Part shown: piece by piece, positions 10,454-21,248 of the stretch
Numbering within the stretch: position 1 is the first letter of the stretch
Layout of the letters: every line of letters begins with the position of its first letter
Source: Tridacna crocea
Lineage: Eukaryota; Mollusca; Bivalvia; Cardiida; Cardiidae
NCBI GenBank assembly: GCA_943736015.1
Contig: OX031070.1
Location: 20,977,673 to 21,041,672, forward strand
Direction: 5' to 3'
DNA length: 64,000 nt
The notes under the pieces: model-generated
Seen by the model: the letters and a program-made list of their open reading frames with translations, nothing else
The model's database searches: none
What the model was told of the DNA's origin: nothing
Made by a program: the position numbers and the translations under genes

Positions 10454-10897
10454 CTCTTTCATAAACAACTGCAGAAATTCTCATCCCCCCCACCCCCGTT
10501 CTAAAAATAGAAACACACTGGCAATGAAAACTTTTGTCATATAATAAGATGGCTGATGGTGTAGAATCAAGACCAGACTGTACGTTCTGCGCAGTCTTAT
10601 CTTAATTTAGCCACCTGTATAGCTACTGCAGTTATTCTAGGAGGTACGGTAGTTAAATGGTTAATTTTGTTATCTGTAAAATTTTGACTTGTGTTAAAAA
10701 AGGTTAACCCATAGGTGACTTTCAAAACTACAGTTACCTTTGTGGACAATGTAGATCAAGATCAGACTGCACAAAATGTGCAGTGTGCTGTTATGATTCA
10801 CACTTACCACCCAGCTTAGACATTCAACTTACACAGCCATGATACTTCAACTAATTGGGCCTTATGTCTTGATTGAAAATACATGTATCTGTCAAGT
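10454..10897. other. Intronic spacer
   Basis: No coding sequence. It holds a C-run and two traces of the GATCAGACTGCACA repeat (10560-10610, 10736-10790). Confidence 0.5.
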
Positions 10898-11126
10898 TTA
10901 ACCCTTTACCCCATTAGGCATTTCTATGGTATCCTTAATTAGCCCTAAATAACAGCAAGGATGAAGCTGTTTCTTATGTGTATATGACACCTTTTGATAG
11001 CATAGAAAACATTGTGGCAAAAGGTGAAATTGCTCGTCATGAGCAATTTCACCTTTTGCCACAATGTTTTCCAAAGGCTCCTACAAGCAATGCGAAGAAA
11101 TGAGTATCTGTGGAGTAAAGGGTTAA
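10898..11126 (-). repeat. Palindromic TTAA MITE, subfamily III, near-intact
   Basis: TTAA at both ends, long arm first. The arms GTGGCAAAAGGTGAAATTGC and GCAATTTCACCTTTTGCCAC are exact complements. This is the best subfamily III reference here. Confidence 0.92.
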
Positions 11127-11532
11127 TTTCATCCCATAACGAATCAAATGGAATGGATAACACCATTACCTTTCAAAGGTGAGATAAATAGGTCAAACTT
11201 TTAACTCCCATAAATACCTAACTTGTGTTTATCTTTTGAGCATCAAAAGTAAAGAAATTGGAAATATTTTCTACCATGAAATGAAACCCTGAATACATGT
11301 AGTGAAAATTCCAAAACTTGGCAAAATACCTATAGAGTGTCAGACCGTGTAGTTATTGATCATACTACAAAATATGTAGCCTGATCTCTATCATCTACAT
11401 CTGGGAAAATAACCTGGCTTTTCCCTTTTCTTCATGAGATCGGAATATTTAATGTAAACTTAGGTAAAGGTTTGACTTGAGCCACTGTACTGTATTTTGA
11501 CATTATCAAATTTCTTTCCACTTATAGCTATG
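11127..11532. other. Intronic spacer
   Basis: Nothing recognisable beyond one weak GATCAGACTGCACA-type repeat near 11340-11400. Confidence 0.4.
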
Positions 11533-11732
11533 AAATTGACTCTTTACAAAATAATCTTATAACTTAATGACCTATGAAAGAAGGCCTTTGAAAACATTGT
11601 GGTGAAAGGGGAAAATGCTGGTTACTACCATTTTCTCCTTTTGCCATTCCAAGAATTTTCTCCTTTTCCTACAATGTTTTCAAAGGCCTTCTTTTAGGGT
11701 CATTAAAACTCAGGATTGTGTGGTAAAGTTTA
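11533..11732. repeat. Palindromic TTAA MITE, fold-back form with two short arms
   Basis: Both flanks are of the short-arm type: CTTAATGACCTATGAAAG on the left and GGGTCATTAAAACTCAGG inverted on the right. No long arm is present. Confidence 0.75.
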
Positions 11733-11947
11733 ACCCTTTCCCAAACAATCCCTGATTTTTACTAATCTGGAATAATAGCCTTATGAAAACATTGTGGGAA
11801 AAGGAGAAAATGCTGGTAACCATTTTCCCACAATGTTTTCTACCCTCTCATAGACAGAAATCATCTTTTCAGCAAGAGCTAAATTGTTGTCTGCAAATGC
11901 TTTCAATTTGGTCTAGTCCAAAAGTTTGTCGTTTGGGAAAGGATTAA
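11729..11947 (+). repeat. Palindromic TTAA MITE, subfamily I
   Basis: It starts in the TTAA that ends the previous element. The right palindrome arm has lost GCATTTTCTCC (GGTAACC runs into ATTTTCCC). Confidence 0.88.
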
Positions 11948-12012
11948 CCATGTGATACAACCCTCTAGTCACACGTCATGTCTCATGCACTCCTCTGCAG
12001 TGATATGAAAGT

Positions 12013-12240
12013 AAACTTATTACCAAACGAAAATATTTTAGCCTTGTCAAAGTCAAAAGCATTTGCAGACAACAAAATAAAAGTGACTCAAAATTTGCAA
12101 TTTGTTTTGTGAAGGGTAGAAAACATTTTAGGAAAAGGAGAAAATGCTGGCTACCAGCATTTTTTCCTTTTCCCACAATGTTTTCTAAAGGCTTCTTTCC
12201 TAGGTCTGTCAAAAGTAGGGACTGTGTGGTAATGAGTGAA
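12013..12240 (-). repeat. Palindromic TTAA MITE, subfamily I
   Basis: Long arm first. The terminal TTAAs are decayed (TTAT; GTGA). Confidence 0.85.
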
Positions 12241-12464
12241 ACATGATTTACAATTCTCTTAACATTTGACAAAAAAACTGAAATGTACAAAAACTGTCTT
12301 AACTACAAAAACCACTTTTACATACAATTGCTCCTTTTAACACAATATTTTCCTCACCATTCATAAAAGTTATTTGCCTGTTCGCTTCTATTTTTTCTAT
12401 TTGCTATTTATACTATGATAGTGAGTATGGTATGTTTAAAATCAATAAACCTCTCTTCAAACGA

Positions 12465-12570
12465 TTAAAAGTTTTAAAGACCCTTATTAAGGTAGGCTTT
12501 TAAAAGCATTGTAGAAAAAGGAGAAAATGCTAGCAATGTCCATTCCCCACAATGTTTTCTACCCATTCTT
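12465..12570 (+). repeat. Palindromic TTAA MITE, fragment cut by a SINE
   Basis: Short arm and a reduced palindrome end at TTTTCTACCCATTCTTA, where the SINE at 12571 begins. Confidence 0.65.
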
Positions 12571-12793
12571 AGTAGCCTAGCTGGGTCACCAGGGTGACTC
12601 AGTTGCCACTAGCTAGCTTATCTGACTAGTGACCTGGTGTTGTGGGTACAAAACTAGGTTAAAGCAAACTTTCTCTATGGCAATTTTTCACCTCTCACCT
12701 CTGATGCATATGTGAAAAGTAGTCAATGGATTGGAAAGAAGGTTGTGTCATTAATGGTATGAAACACATGAGTAGGTGCTGTGGCTGCTGTGA
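12571..12793 (+). mobile_element. tRNA-related SINE, family X
   Basis: The head is GCCTAGCTGGGTCACCAGG, followed by TTTTTCACCTCTCACCTC and AAAAGTAGTCAATGGATTGG. It shares this body with 8265-8440 (opposite strand) and 61235-61425. Confidence 0.6.
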
Positions 12794-12807
12794 TATTACC
12801 CAAATTG

Positions 12808-13019
12808 ATAACTCTTTCCCAAACAAGTCTGCAGTAAAAGTCTTTTGAAAACACTGTGGGAAAAGGAGAAATTGCTCGTAACGAGCAATTTCTCCTTTTC
12901 CCACAGTGTTTTCTACCCTTTTTGAGAACTTTCTGGCATTTTCTCGAAATATAAAATTGTTGTCTGCTAACTCTTTTGGTTTGGAAGAGTCCAAAATTTG
13001 TCGTTTGGGAAAGTGTTAA
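12808..13019 (+). repeat. Palindromic TTAA MITE, subfamily II, near-intact
   Basis: The centre is TTGCTCGTAACGAGCAA and the arms carry the paired variant ACACTGTGGG / CCCACAGTGT. The long arm differs from subfamily I (GAGAACTTTCTGGCATTTTC). Confidence 0.9.
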
Positions 13020-13029
13020 AATGGTATTA

Positions 13030-13250
13030 GAAACCTTTACCACATAACAAAATTGTTGACTGGCTTTTAATGAAAGCATTTGTACAGGAAAAACTAGACA
13101 TGTTTCAAATGATGGAATTTGTTACTGAAAGGGTAGAAAACATTTTGGGAAAAGGAGAAAATGCTGGTTACCAGCATTTTTTCCTTCTCCCAAAATGTTT
13201 TCAAAGGCTTTCCTCCTCTGGACTGTTTAAAGCCGGGATTGTGTGGTAAA
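13030..13250 (-). repeat. Palindromic TTAA MITE, subfamily I
   Basis: The palindrome carries the matched change ACATTTTGGG / CCCAAAATGT. The terminal TTAA has decayed. Confidence 0.83.
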
Positions 13251-13621
13251 TCAAAAACAAACAAAGGGAAATTCCATTACTCCCCCCAACATTTCCTGTC
13301 TGGTCAACTCCAAAAGTTTTGCTGTTTGGCACAGAGTCAGTATATCACATGTTTAAAGTAAAATATTCTAAAAAAGGTTTAAAATTTGAGAATTTTGCAG
13401 TAAAACAAAGAAAACATGCATAAAATTTAGATGTCAGATATGTAAAGACCTTGTGGCAAATGGAGAAATCATTTTCAATTATATCACGGCAATAGCTCAC
13501 TAATGCATGTTTTTCTTGGGTACACAACTATGGCTCACTCAGGTGTCTTACCAAACGACACTTGCTTAGTGCTGCAAACAAAATCAGACTGGGATTTCCT
13601 GATGTCAAATACCATAACATC

Positions 13622-13730
13622 CCTCTACCAAATAATCCTGTGATTTCTTGTGCCCTGAGGCAGAAGTCATATGAAAACATCACGGGTAAACAAGAGAATG
13701 CAGGTAACTATTATTTTGTTGTTAGTTTAC
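13622..13730 (+). repeat. Palindromic TTAA MITE, fragment cut by a HINE-like element
   Basis: CTCTACCAAATAATCCTG and a weakened left palindrome run up to the 5' end of the element at 13731. Confidence 0.55.
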
Positions 13731-15394
13731 ATCAACAAGAGGGCCATGATGGCCCTGTATCGCTCCACTGGTTTTTTCACCCTTAACCACACAAATTGAA
13801 GTGTTCATGACCATGAAAAAGAGGGCCTTCAACCACAATGAACACTGTCAGGCAATACAAGCAGGTTAATTCATTAGCATGAAAGGTAAAATCCTTCGAA
13901 AAATAAGCTGAATGATAGAAACCTTACTCTGAATTTGTTATTCACCTCATGTGAGCATAACTATTAGCATCAAAATGAATCACACTTGAAAACAGAATAT
14001 TTTCTATCAAAAAACTTAATGTCTAGCACCAATCATGTATCAATGCAGTTTGATAATCAAGGGAGGTAAATAGTACCACACTTTATCTTTCATAAAAGAG
14101 TTATTTCCCTTGATTAATGTTTAAATTGAAGTGACTATATTTTGAAGCCCATGTTGAACTTGTTATCCCTGGATGGAGCCAATTTTGACCCCAGACCTGC
14201 AATATGAAACTAGAATATGTGGTTATAAAGATGAAGATTTTTTAATCTTGCCCAATAAAAAGCCCTGTACAACAAGTTTACTCAATAAAAGGCACTGTAA
14301 ATTATGTGACTCATGAGGCAGGTTTATAAAGCCAATGTAAAACTTGTGACCCCTGGGGTGGGGTCAAACTTGACCCCTCAAAGTTAAAATTTGGACCCTC
14401 TTGGTAGAGGCCCATTAGATAGAGCTATATGCAAAATTTGGTAGCCCTAGGCCTTACGGCTATGTACAAGTAGATTATTAAAGTTTCCCTATATAAGCCC
14501 ATAAGAAACTTGTGACCCCCTGTGACGGGACTAAATTTGACTCCAGGGCTATAATTTGGGCACCCTTGGTAGAGAACCCCTAGATAAAGCTACATGCAAA
14601 ATTTGATAGCCCTAGCCCTTATAGCTAGGTGCGAGAGGATTTTGAAAGTTTTCCCTATATAAGCCCATGTAAAATTTGTTAAACCCTGGGGTGTGGCCAA
14701 ATTTGACCCCTGGGCTATAATTTGGACACCCTTGGTAGAGGTCCACTAGATAAAGTTACATGCCAAATTTGGTAGCCCTAGGCCCTATGGCTAGGTGGAA
14801 GAAGAATTTTAAAGTTCTCCCTATATAAGCCCATGTAAAACTTGTTACCCCCGGGGCGGGGTCAATTTTAACATTTAGACACTCTTTGTAGAGGTCCACT
14901 AGATAAAACAACATGCCAAATTTGGTAGCCCTAGGCCTTATGCCTAGGTAGAAGAGGAATTTTAAAGTTCTCCCTAAATAAGCCCATGTAAAACTTGTGA
15001 CCCCCGGGGCGGGGCCAATTTTGACCCCAGGGCTATAATTTGAAGAAACTTGGTAGAGGTTTACTAGAAAAAGCTACATGCCAAATTTGGTAGCCCTAGG
15101 CCTTACCGTTTCAGACAAGAAGATTTTCAAAGATTTTCAAAATTTTTCAGTTTTGTTGCCATGGCAACCAGAGTTTTCGAAGGAATTACATTCTTTCAAA
15201 AAATTCTGAAGAGGACCATGGCAGGATCATTTCTGTGAAGTTTCATCAAAATTGGATGGGTAGTTTCAGAGAAGAAGATGTTTAAAGAAAAAGTTAACGC
15301 ACGGACAGAAGGACGGACGGACGGACGGACGGACACACGACGGACAACGGGCCATGACATAAGCCCGCTGGCCTTTGGCCAGTGGAGCTAAAAA
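13731..15394 (+). mobile_element. HINE/pearl-like element, ~1.66 kb, six tandem units
   Basis: The 5' end is ATCAACAAGAGGGCCATGAT followed by GGCCCT (a palindrome). The core has about six units of 153-177 bp starting near 14148, 14325, 14499, 14662, 14827 and 14980, each with TAAGCCCATGTAAAACTTGT and GGTAGCCCTAGGCC. The tail has an (ACGG)n run, then a terminal hairpin (GCTGGCC-TTT-GGCCAGT) and GGAGCTAAAAA. A 3' subterminal hairpin, no TIRs and core repeats fit non-autonomous Helitron-type elements. A MITE scrap lies near 13785-13835. Confidence 0.72.
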
Positions 15395-15506
15395 CCACAA
15401 AACTACAGCCTGAAACAAGCTGTATTTATGAGGTTTTTGAAGTAGACCGACGATATTTCCCCTATTCCACAGTATTTCCCACTGTTTCCTTTGACAATCC
15501 TATCAT

Positions 15507-15686
15507 TTAACTCTTTCCCAAACAAGCCCTGGTTTTTATGTTGCTCGTAACGAGCGATTTCTCCTTTTCCCACAGTGTTTTCTGGCCTATCGGAAAACTT
15601 TCTGGCATTCTCATCAAATTCAAAATTGTCATCTGCAAACACCGAGTTTGGGACAGTCTAAAATTTGTCATTTGGGAAAGGGTTAA
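15507..15686 (+). repeat. Palindromic TTAA MITE, subfamily II, one palindrome arm deleted
   Basis: TTAA at both ends. The left palindrome arm is missing: TTTTTATG runs straight into TTGCTCGTAACGAGCG. Confidence 0.88.
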
Positions 15687-16299
15687 GCATACATTTTCAC
15701 TCATTTTCATCCAGTTTTAACTCTTCTTTTCTTTATTTTATGAAACTGTAATCACTCCTGTATCTTCATGCCAAATATTGCCCCTGATGGTTGCAAGGTT
15801 GCATAGATAGAAAATGGATTTCATGCTATTGTCGCAAGCCATGGTTGTACCAACCACAGTTTCCGGTTGATAACATAGACAAATCTCTACAGTTTCTTTA
15901 CCCAAAACACTTTCTATTGATTTTTTTATCTATGTTTACACAGCTGACTAGATTCTAACACAATCAAATTTTAATAGCATTTGTTTTCCCTCTGGCTGTA
16001 AATATGTCTCTTTAATCTTATTATCTTCAATTCATTTTAGTATGAAAAAGTAGACAACTCTGGGCCACTAGGAGGATTAAACATGTTGAACCCTTTGATT
16101 CATTTTCACCAATTGTCCCCACGGACATTCTTGGTCTAACTATGGAATTTGAAAATAATACAACTTTTGAAGTTCTTTTACATACAAATTTTGTAAATTC
16201 TTGACAGTAACACAAAAAATGTTTTGAAGAACAGTTGGTGAATATGGGCGCTTCAACTCTAGGGCCTAAACCCTTATCAAATGTTCTTAGTATGCCTTT
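15687..16299. other. Intronic spacer
   Basis: AT-rich, no coding sequence or repeat family recognised. Confidence 0.4.
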
Positions 16300-16400
16300 A
16301 CAACTGTAAGGAAGATGGCCTTTCAAAACATTGTGAAAAAAGCAGACATACTGGTAACCATTAACTTTCTCCTTTACTGATCTTTCTATTCTTTCACTGA
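16300..16400 (+). repeat. Palindromic TTAA MITE, decayed fragment
   Basis: AAAACATTGTGAAAAAAGC, CTGGTAACC and a later TTTCTCC trace. Confidence 0.45.
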
Positions 16401-16451
16401 CAACTCTGGTCCTATGTAATCCGAGGTGAAAGTGCAGGGTTGCGAAACTGG

Positions 16452-16505
16452 TACCTTCAGTCTAACAAAAATAGCAAAGGAGCAAGCCTTCAGACTGAAG
16501 GTAGG
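16452..16505 (-). repeat. Small hairpin element, ACCTTCAGTCT ends
   Basis: ACCTTCAGTCT and AGACTGAAGGT form perfect 11-bp inverted ends. The minus strand is homologous to the start of the element at 25303 (shared GCTATTTTTGT), so it looks like an internal-deletion copy. Confidence 0.6.
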
Positions 16506-16847
16506 AAAATGGCAGTCCTGGGATAGTACTTAACTCGATGTGCTGAGTATTTTGTGAGAATGTCTTTGGTAAAAACCATTCAACCAGTTACAGAAATATC
16601 CAATTATTTGAACCACGTTTATTCTGTTGACTGCAAAGATTGTGCCATCTGAACCTATATGCTTTAGCAAAAACTTTCTGTAATTTTAATATACATGTAC
16701 TATACCTACAAAAATGAAAATCATTTCTTCATCGAACTTACCCCTTTTCAAGCATGTACTTAATTCTTTCCCCATTCCTGAAGAGCTTTCAACACAAATG
16801 AATTGTAGAAACAAGATGTTTCAAACTTTGTGTGCATGTTTACACAA

Positions 16848-17207
16848 TAACAAGAGATCAAAAATCAAAGCGCTGTAAGTAATGCTTATCCATGAGTTGA
16901 TCTTAAAAAGTGACATAAGAAAAACCCTGGCATTTAGGACAATTCAACTGAAAATGGAGCCTCTACAGTGCACCAACAGTTTTCTAAGATTAATTTCAGT
17001 AACCTTTTTGACTCGACATGACCAAATTTCGCACTTGCTCATGATATCACAAACATCCTGACCAATTTTCTGACTAAAAATGTGGCAAACAAGGTAAGTG
17101 TTGCAGACTACGGGGCAGGTGACAAACACAAAAGACGGCATAGGACAGACACAGCAAGATCACACAAGCTAAAGTTGAACACTTTATGGTCAGGTGAACT
17201 AAAAGGG
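16848..17207 (+). mobile_element. Short HINE-like element
   Basis: It starts AACAAGAGATC and ends with GAACACTTTATGGTCAGG plus TGAACTAAAA, matching the 3' ends of the larger elements (hairpin, then GGTGAGCTAAAA). No tandem core. Confidence 0.5.
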
Positions 17208-17678
17208 ATACAACTGTATTTCATATATTTTGAGGATTCCTTGCTCTTTTAGTATGGGTTCCCCTCTTGATAGCTATAAACCAGCACATGTCTGATGGTA
17301 AAGTCTCCTGGGATATCTGAAAGTGCCACTTTATGCACAGACACAAACACTTACAAAAATCCCAACCAGGGCCTGTATTCACCAACCGAATGGTTTAGCC
17401 AATCAGAGGTTATATTAGTTACAAATTTAGAAAACCTTGGAGAATAAGACTAAGAATATTCTCAAGAATGGTTAGTGACCTCCATTCATAGAGTAATTTT
17501 TACTTGCATTAACTTTTTGATTTTATTCATAAAAATAAGACTGCAATGGAACATGCAGTCTGATTTTTGGACCGTACTGTCGGATGAATTGCGAGATATA
17601 CATAGTACATGACTGTACTTACCAAACATCATTAAATTTGCAATATTCAAGGGGGGAGGGGGTTTGGTTCCTGTCGAC
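17208..17678. other. Intronic spacer
   Basis: No coding sequence. A short inverted repeat (GACTGCAATGGAACATGCAG) lies near 17540-17570. Confidence 0.4.
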
Positions 17679-17907
17679 TTAACCCATTACCACACAATCC
17701 CTACTTTTGACGCCCCTGAGAAAGAAGCCTTTAGAAAACATTGTGGGAAAAGGAGAAAATGCTGGTAACCAGCATTTTCTCCTTTTCCCACAATGTTTTC
17801 TACCCTTCACAAAACAAATTTCAAATTTTCAGTCACTTTTATTTTGTCGTCTGCAAATGCTTTCAATTTAGACTAGTCTAAAATATTTTCATTTGGTAAT
17901 GGGTTAA
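17679..17907 (+). repeat. Palindromic TTAA MITE, subfamily I, near-consensus
   Basis: TTAA at both ends and a perfect palindrome. With 57468-57696 it is among the least diverged copies and a good reference for length (229 bp). Confidence 0.95.
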
Positions 17908-18049
17908 ATGCCTATTCCACTTGCACACACTTTCAGTCTCTAGAGTCATCATGTAATCATCATCATCCTCATCCTCATCAATGACATTAGCATCATCACA
18001 GAGCCAAAAAAAAAAAAAGGAAACCAAATTATTTGGAATTTAACAACAC

Positions 18050-18360
18050 TTTCAACTTTATTAGCCCAGGTATTTTTGAAGAAAACATAGGTCTTGTCAA
18101 AGCATTTGAAGATATTTTCCACTTTTTCAGAAACAAACACCATACTTTTAGCTGACTTTGTTGTTTATAAATGTTTTCAGTATGTATAACCCTGAGATGG
18201 GAGGCTGTTGAAAACTTTGTGGGAAAAGAGAAAAACCAGAATTTTCTCTTTTTCCCACAGTGTTTTCCACTATGTCAGACACAAACACCATAATTTTAGC
18301 CGAATTTGTTGTCTGCAACTGCTTTCAATTTGGACACCTTAAATTTTTTTGTTTGGTAAA
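18050..18360 (+). repeat. Palindromic TTAA MITE, decayed composite of two copies
   Basis: Two long-arm pieces with near-identical AGACACAAACACCATA / AGAAACAAACACCATA tracts flank a shrunken palindrome (TTGTGGGAAAAGAG / TTTTTCCCACAGTG). Confidence 0.6.
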
Positions 18361-18375
18361 GACAAGGCATCTTGT

Positions 18376-18604
18376 ATCTCCCTTTCCCAAACAATCCCTG
18401 GTTTTTACAGGTCTGGAATAGAAGCCTTTTGAAAACATTGTGGGAAAAGGAGAAAATGCTGGTAACCAGCATTTTCTCCTTTTCCCACAATATTTTCTAC
18501 CCTATCATAGACAGAAATCATCTTTTCAGCAAGAGTTGAATTGTTGTCTGTAAATGCTTTCAATTTGGTCTAGTTCAAGAGTTTGTCGTTTGGGAAAGGG
18601 TTAA
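18376..18604 (+). repeat. Palindromic TTAA MITE, subfamily I
   Basis: Perfect palindrome except CCACAATATT. It ends in the TTAA at 18601-18604. Confidence 0.92.
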
Positions 18605-18829
18605 CTCTTTACCACACGAGAAAATTTTAGACTGGTCCAAATTGAAAGCATTTGCAGACAACAAAATAAAGGTGACTAAAAATTAGAAATTTATTCTGGT
18701 AAGGGTAGAAAACACTGTGGGAAAAGGAGAAAATGCTGGTTACCAGCATTTTCTCCTTTTCCCATAGTGTTTTCAAAGGGCTTCTTTCTCAGGGGCGTCA
18801 AAAGTAGGGATTGTGTGGTAATGGGTTAA
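18601..18829 (-). repeat. Palindromic TTAA MITE, subfamily I, sharing TTAA with its neighbour
   Basis: It begins in the TTAA ending the previous copy and is oppositely oriented, so long arm meets long arm. Confidence 0.92.
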
Positions 18830-18998
18830 GCATGCTTAGATTTAGGTTTTCAAACCTGTACACAGTCTGGAGAGAACATTCCCCATTGTAGAACCAGTTG
18901 ACACTGTGATCACACTAACACAACTGTCAACCACAAATTACTTCTGATTTTTTGTTTTTTCATGAGCTTTCACCCCTTCACCTTTTATCACATGATCC

Positions 18999-19227
18999 TT
19001 AACTCTTTACCACATGGCAAAAGTTTAGACCTATCCAAATTGAAAGCATTTGCAGACGACAATTTCATAGTGGCTCAAATGACGCAATTTTCCCTTGATA
19101 GGGCATAAAACTTTGTGGGTAAAGGAGAAAATGCTGGTTACCAGCATTTTCTCCTTTTCCCACAATGTTTTCAAAAGACTTCTTCCCCGGGGTCGTTAAA
19201 AATTGTCATTGTTTGGTAAAGGGTTAA
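18999..19227 (-). repeat. Palindromic TTAA MITE, subfamily I
   Basis: TTAA at both ends. The short arm carries CCCCGGGGTCGTTAAAAATT. Confidence 0.92.
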
Positions 19228-19375
19228 AACAAAACAATAATTGAAAGCTTAAAAACCGAAATCATGTAGATGGCAATTAGATATGAGCAATACTCTGTGA
19301 ATAGGGAGCTTCATGCATCTCCGAAATGCACAAGTCAGTATAAAGAAAATGATCATAATTATATTCATGGCCATG

Positions 19376-19512
19376 TTAACTCATTACCGACAAAATTTTA
19401 GGCTTGTCCAAATTGAAAGCACTTGCAGACGACAAAGTAAAAGTGAATGAAAATTTGAAATTTGTTTTGTGAAGGGTAGAACACCTTGTGGGAAAAGGAG
19501 AAAATGTTGGTT
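19376..19512 (-). repeat. Palindromic TTAA MITE, half copy
   Basis: Long arm and left palindrome arm stop at the centre (AATGTTGGTTAAC). The next copy begins there, in a TTAA formed at the palindrome centre. Confidence 0.85.
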
Positions 19513-19823
19513 AACTTGTTACCAAAGGACAATATTTTAGGCTTGTCCAAATGGAAAGCATTTGCATACAACAAAGTAAAAGTGAATGAAAATTTGAAAT
19601 TTGTTTTGTGAATGGAAGAAAACATTGTGGGAAAAGGAGAAAATGCTGGTTACCAGCATTTTCTCCTTTTCCCACATGTTTTCTAAAGGCTTTTTTCTCA
19701 GAGTCGTCAAAAGTAGGTATTGTGTCATCTTCGCAAGCCAAGGATACTAAGGTAGTACGTAACAAACAAAGTGGAGTTAGTATCCTTGGCTTGCGAAGAT
19801 GGGATTGTGTGGTAATGTGTTAA
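19511..19823 (-). repeat. Palindromic TTAA MITE, subfamily I, carrying an insertion
   Basis: TTAA at both ends. The short arm is split by a 76-bp hairpin element at 19726-19801, flanked by duplicated ATTGTGT. Confidence 0.9.
19726..19801. mobile_element. 76-bp micro-MITE with ~24-bp perfect inverted ends
   Basis: CATCTTCGCAAGCCAAGGAT continues to ACTAA and is mirrored exactly at the right end. The ~27-bp middle is unique. The host sequence ATTGTGT is duplicated (19719-19725 and 19804-19810), giving an 8-9-bp target duplication with one mismatch. Confidence 0.8.
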
Positions 19824-19825
19824 AT

Positions 19826-19975
19826 CCAGTTTTTCATTGAACAGAGTAGATCTGGAGGTAGAAATGTCCTTTGCCATGCAGAAAAATGATTTATGGTAAA
19901 AAGTTTTGACCCATGTCAGCCAACCATGGCTATTTAGGCTGACCTTGGCCAATATGCTTTGCAGGTGCACTGAAC
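19826..19975. repeat. Interspersed repeat with CCATGCAGAAAAATGA core
   Basis: TTTTCATTGAACAGAG, CCTTTGCCATGCAGAAAAAT and TTTTGACCCATGTCAGCC match the block at 365-520 and, in part, 39570-39720. Confidence 0.45.
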
Positions 19976-20021
19976 CCTCTTTTTACATGGCACATATGTT
20001 TCAAATAATGAGCCTTGTCTT

Positions 20022-20230
20022 TTAACCCATTACCACACAATCCGGAGTTTAAACGACCCTGCAAGAGAAGGCTTTTGAAAACAATGTGGGAAAGGGAGAA
20101 AATGCCGGTAACCAGCATTTTCTCCTTTTCCCGCAATGTCTCCTACCCGATCCAAAACAAAAATCATCAGTTACATTTAATTTGTTGTCTGCAAATCCTT
20201 TCAATTTGGACCAGTCTAAATGTTTCTTAA
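20022..20230 (+). repeat. Palindromic TTAA MITE, subfamily I
   Basis: TTAA at both ends. Small mismatches in the palindrome (AATGCCGG; CCCGCAATG). Confidence 0.88.
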
Positions 20231-20464
20231 TTTTTACCAAACAACAAAATATTAGACTTGTCAAAATTGAAAGCATTAATTTTGCAGACAACAAAATTAA
20301 TGGGACTCAAAAATTGAAGATTGTTTTGGGAAGGGTACAAAACATTGTGGGAAAAAAGGGGAAAATGCTGGCTACCACCATTTCCTCTTTTTTCCACCAT
20401 GTTTTGGAAAGGCTTCTTCCTCAGGGTCGTGAAAATATTTAAGGGATTATTATGTAAAGGGTGA
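20227..20464 (-). repeat. Palindromic TTAA MITE, subfamily I, sharing TTAA with its neighbour
   Basis: It starts in the TTAA ending the previous copy. The palindrome has diverged (GCTGGCTACCACC). Confidence 0.85.
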
Positions 20465-20780
20465 AAGATGCATCTATACTTGTTTTCAAACCAGTTTTGT
20501 AACCAATTTTATCTTTCATTTATGAAATTGTAATTATTTTTTGTACCTTTATGCCACATGTTGCCCCTGACAGTTGCAAGGTTGCATAGTTTACGATAGA
20601 AAATTCAGTGCAATAAATTCTAGAAAAAAAAAGAGAACAAGTACATGGATCAAGAATTTTCCTACAACTCTGGTAAAAAGTTTTCACCTATTCCTAAAAT
20701 ATTTTTCAAAGCCTTCTACATGGGGTTGCTTGGGAATGGATTAAAAAGTAATCAATCATAAAACTTCTATAATTAACCTT

Positions 20781-20964
20781 TTAACTCTTTACCACACAAT
20801 CCTGAGTTTTAACGACCCTGGGGAAGCCTCTCCTTTTCCCACAATGTTTTCTACCCTATCACTTACAGAAATCGTCTCTTTAGCTAAATTCAATACATGT
20901 ATGTTGTCTGCAAATGCTTTGAATTTGGTCTAGGCCTGAATTTTGTCGTTCGGTAAAGAGTTAA
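20781..20964 (+). repeat. Palindromic TTAA MITE, one palindrome arm deleted
   Basis: TTAA at both ends. CCTGGGGAAGCC joins directly to TCTCCTTTTCCCACAATG, so the left arm and centre are gone. Confidence 0.88.
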
Positions 20965-21248
20965 GCAAGATTAAATTTTTTCTGACCTTTTCCAAAAAGA
21001 CCTACATGTATCACTCCAAACCCAAGCTTACGTTGTGTGGTTTTCTAGGCCTCTTCTAACATCATTTTAGTCATATTACAGTTACAGATCAGCCTTACTT
21101 TGTCTTCCCATTCAGGGATACCCTTAGGAAGAAAACCCCAGAGCCTCATCAAACCTGAACCCATCAGATTATGATTCCTACAGTGAGGCATGAAGGTCCA
21201 AGTTTTTTTAACAAAATAATTTTAACTTGCTCCTGGGGACAGTGTAGA

